Positions 36,617-45,689 of a DNA stretch of 64,000 nt are shown here, piece after piece. Source of the DNA: Candolleomyces eurysporus. Its lineage: Eukaryota > Basidiomycota > Agaricomycetes > Agaricales > Psathyrellaceae. Both the position numbers and the translations under genes were made by a program. Below the pieces are notes generated by a model. That model saw only the letters and a program-made list of their open reading frames with translations, ran no database searches and was not told the DNA's origin. Within the stretch, counting starts at the first letter, position 1. Each line of letters opens with the position of its first letter. The stretch spans positions 1-64,000 of the forward strand of contig JANBPK010001048.1 of assembly GCA_027579435.1 (NCBI GenBank), written 5' to 3'.

Positions 36617-37129
36617 CGTAGATTCGTAATGCCAACTTTTCTTTACAGCTGGTCTTCACTATTCAGTGGCGGCTGGCTGGTGGGTTAGCTGATTATCGTA
36701 GTTGAGGAATAGCCTCAGAAAACAGCGCCCAGTACTTATAAGCCATGAGGCCTCGAGGCCGCCAGCCCTTATGGCTAACAATCGCGGAGCTCGAGATGCA
36801 CAATTGCTGTTAATTGACAGTCACTTGTGGGAAGCTGGCTTTATTGGGAATAATTAATAAGACATTCCGTGGGGAGCGGAGTGGTTTTATTGTGCTTTCG
36901 ACGCTCAACCGGACCATTGAAAACCTCGAAAAAATGCTCGAATGTTTGACAAAATCCGGATATGCTCTCAAAATGAGCTAACCAATGAAAAATGAAAGAT
37001 GTGTATAGTATGTGCGTCAGCTGTCCTGAAAAATTGTTCATAAATGTTCGTCATTCAGATCCAGGATCACAAAAGAGTCGATCAAATCTGCAATCCGGGA
37101 ATTGACACTGTTGAACGGCCAAGGCTCTA
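36617..37129. other. Spacer upstream of ABC transporter 2
   Basis: 513 bases. A TTATAAG on the minus strand near 36735 is a plausible TATA element about 115 nt before the ABC 2 start. The rest is downstream sequence of the cysteine-rich array. Confidence 0.4.
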
Positions 37130-37987
37130 TCAACAGAAAGGGGGAGGATTCGATCGACCCCGTGTCCGCGCATGATGTCTTCTCCAAAACCCTGCTCCTA
37201 CCAACGCTCCAAGGAAACCCAGAACCGAACCGATGATTGGAACCACGATGTCTTTGGCTACTGAAACTGCTGGAGGAGTCGGCAAAGGGCTAGTGGTGAC
37301 ATTCGTGTTCGCTGGAGGCACATGGGTGGTGGTGGTAGCAGTTGTGGTAATAGTCTCCTCCGCCGTACTGGTTGTCGACGAGCTGCTAGTTGTTGATGGC
37401 GTCGAACTGGTAGTCGAGGTTGACGTCGAACTCGGTGTCGAAGACGAAGATGAGGTGGTCGTCGAGGTTGTGGGGACTGCCCGCGTTGTGACATCTCGGT
37501 CTGAATAACAGCCGTCTCTCACCCGGTCTGGTCCCCCAAGAACCAAACAGGATGGCCCACTTGTGTAAAACTCGTTGTCTGCATTGACGTTGGTGCAAGC
37601 CGTTTGCAGTTCCCCATTCCCTGCCAAACCACTGGCACAAAGCCGGATGACACTGCCGTCTGCAGGTACATCGTAGTCTACTCCTCCCGGCAACTGTTCA
37701 TTGTTGCCATCGTAGTAGGCGATCGATAAATGCTGCGCCTTGTGAGCCGCCAGGACATTCTCGAAGTCTGCCGAGTCTCCCTTGCACTCCCGCACCGTGG
37801 CTTGACGAGCGACGCCAACGAAACAAAACGGTCCTGTGTCCACATTTTGGCGCTGTATAACACGGAGTGGAACCCCAGTCCAGCGTGCTGTGCCGTTAAA
37901 ACTGGATGAAGCACTATGGATAAGGGAGAAGAACAGGACATAGGCGAGGAATTGTGTCGAGCATTTCGCGGGGGAAGGAAGAATCAT
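37130..37987 (-). CDS. Cysteine-rich array member 1, mucin-like membrane protein
   Basis: The true start is the ATG at 37987 (MILPSPAKCSTQFLAYVLFF, a signal peptide); the upstream in-frame GTG is not used. The shared ectodomain core is present: HLSIAYYDGNNEQLPGGV, VIRLCASGLAGNG, TACTNVNADN and RDGCY. The CW and the second Cys of the other members are replaced (ARWTG..., no Cys), leaving six of eight. A long Ser/Thr tract follows (residues about 185-240), then a helix PIIGSVLGFLGALVGAGFW with a basic tail RRHHARTRGR. That indicates a type I plasma-membrane protein with an O-glycosylated stalk. Function unknown. Confidence 0.8.
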   Translation of the reverse strand: MILPSPAKCSTQFLAYVLFFSLIHSASSSFNGTARWTGVPLRVIQRQNVDTGPFCFVGVARQATVRECKGDSADFENVLAAHKAQHLSIAYYDGNNEQLPGGVDYDVPADGSVIRLCASGLAGNGELQTACTNVNADNEFYTSGPSCLVLGGPDRVRDGCYSDRDVTTRAVPTTSTTTSSSSSTPSSTSTSTTSSTPSTTSSSSTTSTAEETITTTATTTTHVPPANTNVTTSPLPTPPAVSVAKDIVVPIIGSVLGFLGALVGAGFWRRHHARTRGRSNPPPFC

Positions 37988-38176
37988 GGGCAGGGGCCGA
38001 TGATAGGATGCTATCCTCACATGAAAACAGCGTGCATCCCGTCAACCTGCTCTGCCTGTCGCTGTTATACTTATCAGCCCAATGACAGCCCAAGGAAACG
38101 GTTCTATTTGGATTGAAGCGGTGGTCAACGGAGTTCAGGTACGGAAAAAAGGACCCTTGTTATTGCCTACTTACAA

Positions 38177-38861
38177 CTAAAATATATTGGATAATACATA
38201 GATCGGGACGAAAAATACCAGAGGTATATACTGCAGGCCTGTGGTGCTGTGCGGCCCTCCGGTTCCCGACCTGCTGGATGTCGGTCCCAGGGTACTATCG
38301 GAATTTGCTTTCGAGCTCGGACTCGGTCTGGAAGCTTCGCCTGAATATGTGGCTGAGTTGTAGGGCGAAAGTGCTAGCGGGTCGGATGGTGGGGGATAAC
38401 ACCCATCTCGGAGGTTTGGCTGTCCAAAATTGACAGAACACCATGTCGACGATGGCAACGTGTTGTCAGCTTTCACGTTGGTGCAGGACGTTCGATAGTT
38501 TCCGTCCGTCCCCAATCCCGAAACGCACAGCCGCACGATTCCCGGTGGGTCCGGAATTGGCCACTCAGCCCCCCCCTAGGAGACGGTTGTCGTTGCCAGA
38601 ATAATGAGCGACCGACAGCCCCGATCGTAAGTGAACTTCCATGACCAATCTGAAGTCGGCTGCTCCATGCCCATCCGATTCCGAACAATTGGTGAGTCTT
38701 GGTCCTTTGAGCCCCGCGCTCGGGTAGTAACACCAGGTTCCGTTAGAGTTTTGTCTAACACATTGCTCTGGAGTGTCGGTCCAGCAAGTTGGAAGGTTGA
38801 CACGTGCAGAGACAATGACAATGGCGGTACTGAGCGTCGCGATTACCCATCGTCCCCACAT
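38177..38861 (-). CDS. Cysteine-rich array member 2
   Basis: Starts MWGRWVIATLSTAIVIVSA (signal peptide), then LPTCWTDTPEQCVRQNSNGTWCYY and GLSVAHYSGNDNRLLGG. After a run of eight C on the plus strand (about 38569-38576) the frame shifts by one; with seven C it continues AEWPIPDPPGIVRLCVSGLG and TSCTNVKADN, RDGCY. All eight family cysteines are then present. The tail is Ser-rich and ends in a hydrophobic segment (LQYIPLVFFVPIYVLSNIF) with no basic residues after it, as in GPI-anchored proteins. The shift is probably a sequencing error. Function unknown. Confidence 0.75.
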
Positions 38862-39068
38862 TTTTGAGTGTCTCGAGGCTGTCCATGAATCAGGGTCTTT
38901 TCTGCGAGGATCCGAAACACCACATTACCTACGTCTAAGAACTGGGGATAATGCGCTTTACAAGTGGCGTTCTAGCCGTCTTTTATAATCCTTTTCTACT
39001 TTTCCAAACAGGGCTATGGTGTACCAGGCATCAAATTACGGTAAGAGAGTCTCGACGCAATACTCTAA

Positions 39069-39791
39069 CTACGGCAAAGGTCGACAGACAGGACTGACAT
39101 TCCAGCTCAGACATACGATGACCAAAAACCAAACCAAAGCGAAGTGAAGAGTCCATGTGCCCGGAAACTTTTGTTCTGCCATGGATGGATAGCGCTGATC
39201 ATCACCGTAGCACCAGCTATCACCTCCGCTGCATGAATTTGCATTCGCTCCCAGAGGGGCACTTCCATTGCCAAACCCTTTGAATCCAATTCCAGCGTCA
39301 TAACATCCATCGGTGACATTCGTCGGGATGGCTTGAACGGCGCACCAGATTGCTTCAAATGGCCATTCGTTATCTTTGGCGGCGACCGTGCACGCGGAAA
39401 CTCCCCAGCCATCACCGCCAATTGCAGAGATGCAAACTCGGGTGATTCCAGGATTCTCTGGGACTGGCCACTCGGAACCCCCTATGACTTGGTTATCTAC
39501 GCCATTGTAATAGGCGATGGACCGGCTCTGTTGTAGATGGACGTTCATGACCAGCGTAAAATCTGGGGAGTTGTGGCTCTTTTCCTCGTCGCATTGTGAA
39601 ATCTCCCCAGCTACCCCTCGATATCCCTTAACGGTGGAAAGGCACCATGCTCCTTGTGCATTGCGTTCAATGCACCATTCACCCTCCCCGCTGCCCCAGC
39701 ACGTTTCGAGATTATAGCGACCGAGAGACGCGTGTGGAAGGAGGATGAGGAAGAATAGTGCTAAGAATGTTCGAAAGAACTTGAAGCGCAT
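39069..39791 (-). CDS. Cysteine-rich array member 3
   Basis: ATG at 39791 (MRFKFFRTFLALFFLILLPH, signal peptide); an upstream extension is open but not supported. Core: ETCWGSGEGEWCIERN, GAWC, SQCDEE, SRSIAYYNGVDNQVIGGSEW, ITRVCISAIGGDGWGVSAC, IWCAV and TDGCY, with all eight cysteines. The tail has two further cysteines (SCSGGDSWC) and a hydrophobic end (HFALVWFLVIVCLSW). A TATA-like AATAAAAG lies about 40 nt upstream, and GGCAGATCCAGG further upstream is shared with member 4. Single exon. Function unknown. Confidence 0.85.
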   Translation of the reverse strand: MRFKFFRTFLALFFLILLPHASLGRYNLETCWGSGEGEWCIERNAQGAWCLSTVKGYRGVAGEISQCDEEKSHNSPDFTLVMNVHLQQSRSIAYYNGVDNQVIGGSEWPVPENPGITRVCISAIGGDGWGVSACTVAAKDNEWPFEAIWCAVQAIPTNVTDGCYDAGIGFKGFGNGSAPLGANANSCSGGDSWCYGDDQRYPSMAEQKFPGTWTLHFALVWFLVIVCLSWNVSPVCRPLP

Positions 39792-40179
39792 GGCTGTTCC
39801 TTGCTGCAGGCTGGCCAATTTGGCGCGGCCCCTTTTATTCACAGCAGGGAAATTCGAACTCCTGGATCTGCCATTGCCATAGTTGTATTGCCATAAGATC
39901 TGTCTTTCCTCAACCGGAAATTTGGTACCAGCCTTGATTACGGTGCGTGTCAATTCCAAAAATATCACATAGACGCCCGCTGCTGATTTCCAGATATGGC
40001 ATTCATTCCATTAGTCAAGGCAACAGCTACGGGGCGCAACAACGTCAAGTCCGCCGTTGACCTTCACTCTGAGTCAGCTAGTATGATGGAGGAAGAGAGC
40101 TTTCAGGCGCCAAGAACGACCTCTCCACGAAATCTCGGCGCTAAAAGGAGGCACTGACAACGAGAACTTGAATATTTCT

Positions 40180-40851
40180 TCAAAAGTAGACTATAACGAG
40201 AGGCAACAAAATTACTGAAAACAGCATCCATCGATGGGAAAAGTTCCACTTCTTTGGGATTGAGGAAGAATCGAAGGACACATCTGAATCACAGTTCCCA
40301 CTACAAGTAATTGTTTCATTAGGCGCATCTAACCCATAAAAGCGTCGAGAGTTGTAGCATCCATCAGAGAGGTTCACCGACATGCTCTGAACGGCGCACC
40401 ACGCCACATTCGTCGGCCATGTGTTGTCTGGTGGGGCGTTCACGCAGGCAGACACAGCGTACGCGTCGTAGCCAATTCCAGATATACAGAGCCGGATGGT
40501 TCCAGCATTTTCTGGGACAGGCCAGTCGACGCCTCCCAAGAATTTGTTGTCCACTCCGTTATAGTAGGCAATTGAATGTTTTCCTCGTAGGTGCGCCCTC
40601 ATGACAAGCGTGAAGTCGGCTGAGCCATGATTCGGTTCTTCGTCACAGCTTGGATACTGCGCTTTGTCGCCTGTATAGGCTTTATATGGACGGAAGCACC
40701 ATGTCCCGTTCTCGCTGCGTTCAATGCACTGCGAGTTCTCAGGCGTCCCCCAACACGTTTCGAGGTTATAACGGCCAAGAGCGAGCTGTGGGATGATAAG
40801 GAAGACAAAGGCGATGACGAGGGACGCTGGGGAAATTTTGAAGAATTGCAT
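40180..40851 (-). CDS. Cysteine-rich array member 4
   Basis: A single exon of 223 residues starting MQFFKISPASLVIAFVFLII (signal peptide). Core: GRYNLETCWGTPENSQC, GTWC, PSCDEE, KHSIAYYNGVDNKFLGGVDW, TIRLCISGIGYDAYAVSAC, AWCAV and SDGCY. The tail adds TCSGNC and ends in a hydrophobic anchor (RWMLFSVILLPLVIVYF). It is the closest sibling of member 3. AATAAAAGC sits about 25 nt before the ATG. The fragment at 40930-41317 abuts its promoter. Function unknown. Confidence 0.87.
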   Translation of the reverse strand: MQFFKISPASLVIAFVFLIIPQLALGRYNLETCWGTPENSQCIERSENGTWCFRPYKAYTGDKAQYPSCDEEPNHGSADFTLVMRAHLRGKHSIAYYNGVDNKFLGGVDWPVPENAGTIRLCISGIGYDAYAVSACVNAPPDNTWPTNVAWCAVQSMSVNLSDGCYNSRRFYGLDAPNETITCSGNCDSDVSFDSSSIPKKWNFSHRWMLFSVILLPLVIVYF

Positions 40852-40929
40852 GTTGCGACATGCGTTCGTTGCATTTTGCTTTTATTGCCGATACATCTCG
40901 TCTGTCACGCGTGTCACGAGCCTGGATCT

Positions 40930-41317
40930 GCCAATAGGGGGCCGACTCAGTGTTCCTAGCCAGTGATAAGTTGCACTCGTCTCTGCTGACCATCTCGAAA
41001 CCGGTCGAGTGGGACAGGCGCTTATTAAGCCAGGGTTCTCAGCTGGCACACGCCAACACACCCCTCCTAAGAACTGGTTGTCTCCCTCGTTGTAGTAGGC
41101 AATCGACAAGTTCCCCTGCAAGTGAGCCTTCATAACTTGGGTGAATCCGACTAAGCCGTGGTCGTCTTCTTGGTCGCAGCTCTGAACTGAGATCGCTCCC
41201 ATTACACTTTGATATGCGATCGGCAGTGACGATGGGATACCAGGATCCGTTGGCGCTCTGGTCAATGAATATAGCAGTGGCAGGATTAGCAATAATTCAT
41301 GCTTTCAGGAATTGCAT
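40930..41317 (-). pseudogene. Cysteine-rich array member 5, broken
   Basis: Begins MQFLKA and hits a TGA at codon 7, where member 4 continues into its signal peptide. It then resumes homology as IDQSANGSW, SCDQEDDHGLVGFTQVMKAH, NLSIAYYNEGDNQFLGGV and ENPGLI, with one frame change, and stops without the cysteine-rich second half. The signal-peptide core and the CW motif are deleted. It keeps an AATAAAAC motif upstream (about 41348). Clearly non-functional as a family member. Confidence 0.8.
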
Positions 41318-41707
41318 TTTCCCTTGTTTCTTGCTCAGGCCGCCGTGCTGTTTTATTGACTGGTTTGGGGCTCCAGATCTAGAGCACTTCTTCCCAAGAT
41401 CTGATATCGAGACTACACCTTCTCGTAAAGAACCCGAGGAATCTTTAATCCTTCCAGTCAGCAGCGGTATGACAGTTAGTCTAGCGGACTGACGATTGAA
41501 AGGCTGTAGAAGTAGATACACATATCCTTTGGAGTTGCAATTATGGGTTTGTAAAGTAATACAAGGCTGTTCAGATCCGACTTGTAGGAGAAAGTGCATG
41601 TTAGAATACAACGATATAAACCAACGAAGGCAGACAAAGTCCTGTCGAAAATCACGTTAGCAGAAGAATGTATAGAATACCCATATTCACACATAGAACG
41701 TAGATGG

Positions 41708-42367
41708 CTAGAGGGAGTGATACGGTAAAAGGAGTGCGATCCATACGACGAAGACGAAAGCTGATCTATGTTGCAAGTGGGAAGACGAATTTGGGGTCCT
41801 GCTGACCGTAGCGGTAGCCGTAACGGTAACTCTCGACGGTGCCCCCGAAGTCGAAATCGTCGTGGTTGGTACGAAAGTATTGAGACTAGTTGAAGTCTCC
41901 AATCCCGTGAAATTAGGATCGTAACACCCGTCCGTCACATTATTTTGCGCACGAATAGCCGTACACCCTGGAAGCCTTCCAGCTGGAATCTGGTTATCTG
42001 CATCCACGTTAATGCACGTTGTTTGGAAGTTACCATCCCCCGACTGTCCCGACATGCAAAGGCGGATGACCGGTGCAGGATCGGGTACGGAGTAACCCGA
42101 CCCTCCCGGGAGGATGGTGTTTCCTGCTCCGTTGTAGTAGGCCACTGAGAGTCCTTGCTGGAGGTGGGTTTCGAGAACGGTTTGTAGGTCGGCCGCGGCT
42201 CCGATGCATGTTGTTGCTCGTGTGACACCTGAGACTGGGACGTAGCACCAAGTGTGAGCGGTATTTTGTTGGATGCAGCCTCCAGTCCAACAGGTCGGCT
42301 CGGTGAAGAGCCCTGCTACCAGGCAAAGAAGATGGAGCAGAAACGAGACTTTCAACAAGATCGACAT
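41708..42367 (-). CDS. Cysteine-rich array member 6
   Basis: A single exon of 219 residues starting MSILLKVSFLLHLLCLVAGL (signal peptide). Core: PTCWTGGCIQQN, TWCYVP, TTCIG, GLSVAYYNGAGNTILPGGSGY, VIRLCMSGQSGDGNFQTTC, NVDADN, LPGC and TDGCY, with all eight cysteines. The tail is Thr/Ser-rich (TSTSLNTFVPTTTISTSG, VTVTATATVSRT) and ends in a hydrophobic anchor (AFVFVVWIALLLPYHSL), fitting a GPI signal. It is the most distal copy and closest to member 2 in the core. Function unknown. Confidence 0.85.
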   Translation of the reverse strand: MSILLKVSFLLHLLCLVAGLFTEPTCWTGGCIQQNTAHTWCYVPVSGVTRATTCIGAAADLQTVLETHLQQGLSVAYYNGAGNTILPGGSGYSVPDPAPVIRLCMSGQSGDGNFQTTCINVDADNQIPAGRLPGCTAIRAQNNVTDGCYDPNFTGLETSTSLNTFVPTTTISTSGAPSRVTVTATATVSRTPNSSSHLQHRSAFVFVVWIALLLPYHSL

Positions 42368-43130
42368 CTATGGTGGGAGGCTTAGTAGGCTGTGGAAATC
42401 TTTCTGAGGATGCTCACCTTGAATGACTTCCTTGGAGAAGTTTGGGCCGATGTGGGGGGTTTCTCTGTCAGATGGTCAGGTCAAGACACGACAGAACGTA
42501 TGGACGGGGGCTTTGTTTTATTTTTAGCATCTTCGATAAGGCCTCGAAAGACGTTGTCCAAACTAATGACGAGTTGGGCGCTTGAGCGAACAGCTCTGAC
42601 CAGATTTCCGGTTCACGGAAAATTCAAGGTGTCTGCCCTTTTAGGTAGCATTAGCCACCAAAAACGGCATTCGCATTCACAGCCAGACCAAATAACAGCA
42701 GGATAGTTGGGGTGACCGTACGGAACCTGAGAATTGGGAAGCGTTTCAAGCGCGTGTTTACAGCCTTTCATTCACCCTTTCACTTTCTTCTGGATAGAAG
42801 GAAACCTGTTGGACGACATCAGGGTCTTGTCAATCAATAAATGAAATATCGGCAGTATTGCTGCTAATAAGGTGGTCAACGGTCAATTGAACGTGCCTTG
42901 TCCTGTGTTCTTCCCAACACGCGAGATGTGCGCGGGCTCTTCGGTGGTCATGACGGGGAAGAGCGGACGTGAGATTGAAAAAATATTTTGCGCCTGCCCT
43001 TTTGATTTCAATAACATAACCAGATATCGGAAGCACAAAAAAAACATCCCTGGATGAACATGATCAGATTTATTCCAAAATCACAGGTTGCGCACTCACT
43101 GAATCAAACAGCTAAGACCAATAGGGCCAA
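42368..43130. other. Spacer upstream of the cysteine-rich array
   Basis: 763 bases. A TTTTATTTTTAG near 42515 reads as a TATA-like element for member 6 on the minus strand. No gene supported. Confidence 0.35.
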
Positions 43131-45236
43131 TCAATGACCTCTCAGATTTCCTCCACTTCCCCATCCTGCTGGCGTAGGAGTTTCTTCCACACCAATTCCG
43201 CCACCAACAATTTGAACGCCGATTGTATCATCGAGCAAACCCTCGCCCATAAGCCGCAGACCCTGCTGTTGTGCGGCGGCGGCTTGTTCATTCCGCAATC
43301 TCTGAGCCGGCGCCACACCAAAGACCGTCTCCTCCTGTACCTCACTCCCCTGATAATCAAACGAGTCGTCATCAGAATCGAGTCCGTCATCTTCCACTGT
43401 CGCTACCCCGAATGGATGGATAGGTCCTCCCGGTAAACCGCTGAGGTCGTCATCGATCGAGTCGCTTGACCGGCTCGAATCTCCAAACGAGTCGTCGTCG
43501 TCGTCCGCGCGTCTTTGAGACGCCATAAGGAATGCAGCCGAAGGGTGAGCAGTATTGTTAATTTCATCGTCGATATCGGAATCGTCATCGGACGAAAGGT
43601 AGTTGTTTCCTTGATATTCCGAGTCCCCATAATTCGGATTGAACAGCCCTTGCCTGTCGATAGCAGGGAACGAATCCTCGGAACTGTCTTGCGCAGAGCT
43701 TGATGGGGGTGCTCCTAATGAATTCCGAGAACGCTGTATCCGCGAACCAGGCGTGTTGTGAGGAACAAGCTTGGGCTTGACGTTCAACCCAACCTGACGA
43801 ATCATAGTCTCCAAAGTAGAGTCTCCCGCGAGACTTTCGCTGGTTTCTGCTTCATGGTACCGTGACAAGGATGGAGGACTTTGGACGGTGCTCATGCTAG
43901 ATTCCAGAATATTATCCGAGATGCCATAATAGCTTCTGCCTGTGCCGAGGTGGTTTTGGCCCTGTTCGCGAAGCAGATCTTTCACCATGCGGCTAGCTGC
44001 TTGCTTGGCGGGACTTTGTCCAATCTTATGAGCACTATGAGGACCAGCGGTGGATGGCCGAGCGGGTCGCGCAGGGGACATTAGGACCGGTGGCGACATT
44101 CCTTTCGGCAGACCATCAAAGGAGTCATCATCGGAATCGTCTGCAACCGGAGTCCGGGGCTTTCGAGAAGAGGAGGGTTTAGATGACTGGAATCGCTTCG
44201 GGGTGCGTGAGGCGGGGTCCTTCAGGTCAACGATTCCGGTCCATTTGCTAGGATCCGTGTCCGGTGAAAGGTAGGGATTGAACTTCTTGGGTACCGGAGT
44301 CTTCGTCTTGAACTTCAATGGTGAGACTCCTTTCATGGTGAATTCATCGGAGGGTTGGTTGTGATTGTAGAGATTGTGTCGGAGAACGTTCTTAAGGAGT
44401 TCCGGTTCTTTGCCTTTGGATTTCGCTGTAGAAGGCGGAAGAATGGTGGAGTCTGGGTGATCTGAAGCGGGGGTTTGTTGTGCGTATGATGAGGATGAGC
44501 GTGTTTCCGGTACGGAAGAGATGATACTGTCGTCGATAGAGAAGTTTTGGATCTCGCTTTTCAACCGCGAGAGAGGCGCTTGCATCGAATTAACCCATGA
44601 AGGATCGTCCCCTTGCGTCGTAAAGCTGTCCATAGTGGTTGCCGCCCTTGTGGTAGCCGGAGTGGAGGAGAAAGCTGCTTGGCCTTGCATGAACGAGCTG
44701 TCTGTATGGGCAATGCTTGGTTCAAAGACGGGGTTGGCATCTTGAGACGTGTTCGTCTGATCCTGAGCGGAAGTGGAGGTTTCTTCGCTATCGGATGGGA
44801 ATTCATTGACAGTTGAGTGGTCGTCATATGTAGGAATGCGAATTTGAGCGGCTTGCTCGTAGAAAGCAGTCCAGAACTGCCCGAATGTCGTGAGTGATGA
44901 TAGATTGCCGAGAAGGCTTCCACCGACCTTTGCCGCTTCCCTGACAGGCATAGTGCCAATTGAATATCTCTTCACAGCTGGAAGTATCTTGCTTGCCAGA
45001 ACATTGTGGATTTTTGCAAAGTTTTCGTCGATATTCTGTGACCATGGTAAGCTCTTCACCGATCCACCAACAGCTCAAGAACCTGCCTGTAGCTTGATCG
45101 TGATCAACTGCTCAATCTGTTCGATTTGGTCAGTGACGGAGGCATCTTTATCCAGCCCAGGGACGTTTATTGAGCTTGGGTTTGGATTTGGCTGCCATCT
45201 AGGAGGGTTTGGAGGAATGGGCTTTCGAGTATCCAT
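43131..45236 (-). CDS. DASH complex subunit Ask1
   Basis: ATG at 45236 (MDTRKPIPPNPPRW). The Ask1 core is clear: DQIEQIEQLITIKLQ, then after an intron NIDENFAKIHNVLASKILPAVKRY, and PVREAAK|FWTAFYEQAAQIRIPTYDD. The first intron (45036-45086) has a GC donor (CAG|GCAGGT...CACAG). The second is 51 nt, divisible by three and stop-free, so it reads through. The long C-terminal region is Ser/Asp-rich with KFNPYLSPDTDPSKWTGIVD-type fungal motifs and several SP sites suited to CDK phosphorylation. DASH couples kinetochores to microtubules. Frame and length (about 680 residues) fit basidiomycete Ask1. Confidence 0.9.
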
Positions 45237-45689
45237 GGTGTCAGGAGCAAAGCCGGTTGGCTCAGCTCGCGCGACGCGTCTGTCACATCACATGGAATGA
45301 CGTCACAGTCACACGCAATATTCATCAGAGCGGCGATCCACTTAGCCGTGTTCGAGAGATCCAGTTCAGATTCTATTGTCAAGCTTCTCAGTTCAGGGAT
45401 ACATCTATCACAATCTGATAGTCCTATAAGCACACCGCATCTTGCTCGCATACTTGTAAGATAATTGTAGATGATCGAGATATTTCCGTCCGTACTTTCA
45501 ACAAATAAACTCTCTGCCTATGACGCTTCCAGCAGATGGATATCCTAACGGACGCCTGTCCGACTGCGACAGCCACTGCTAGCCCTTCATAGCTACCAAG
45601 ACGCTACACGACAGGTTTCATTGAGGTTCCCCGATGAGCCATCTAGTCGGCTTGGGGTCTGTGTCAGTGACGGTAAACCAACGTGGAGA
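45237..45689. promoter_or_regulatory. ASK1 upstream region carrying a third copy of the duplicated 5' module
   Basis: The sequence 45272-45425 is related on the minus strand to the 5' flank of the duplicated hypothetical gene (about 2440-2585 and 46985-47150): GTGATAGATGTA, CTGAACTGAGA, TTGACAAT-G/A-GAATCTGAA and GTGACAGACGCGTCG. It lacks the gene itself and ends about 36 nt before the ASK1 ATG, so it acts as the ASK1 promoter or 5' leader. Confidence 0.6.
45298..45305. promoter_or_regulatory. CRE/ATF palindrome upstream of ASK1
   Basis: TGACGTCA, 62 nt before the ASK1 start codon, within the shared 5' module and also present in the distal gene copy at 2546-2553. Confidence 0.4.

Noticed and set aside
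37233..37508. Val-rich plus-strand open frame
   Set aside because: It is the antisense of the Ser/Thr-rich stalk of array member 1; the biased codons on the other strand explain it.
38018..38022. Upstream start for array member 1
   Set aside because: The in-frame codon is GTG, and the nearby ATG is in another frame; the ATG at 37987 gives a proper signal peptide.
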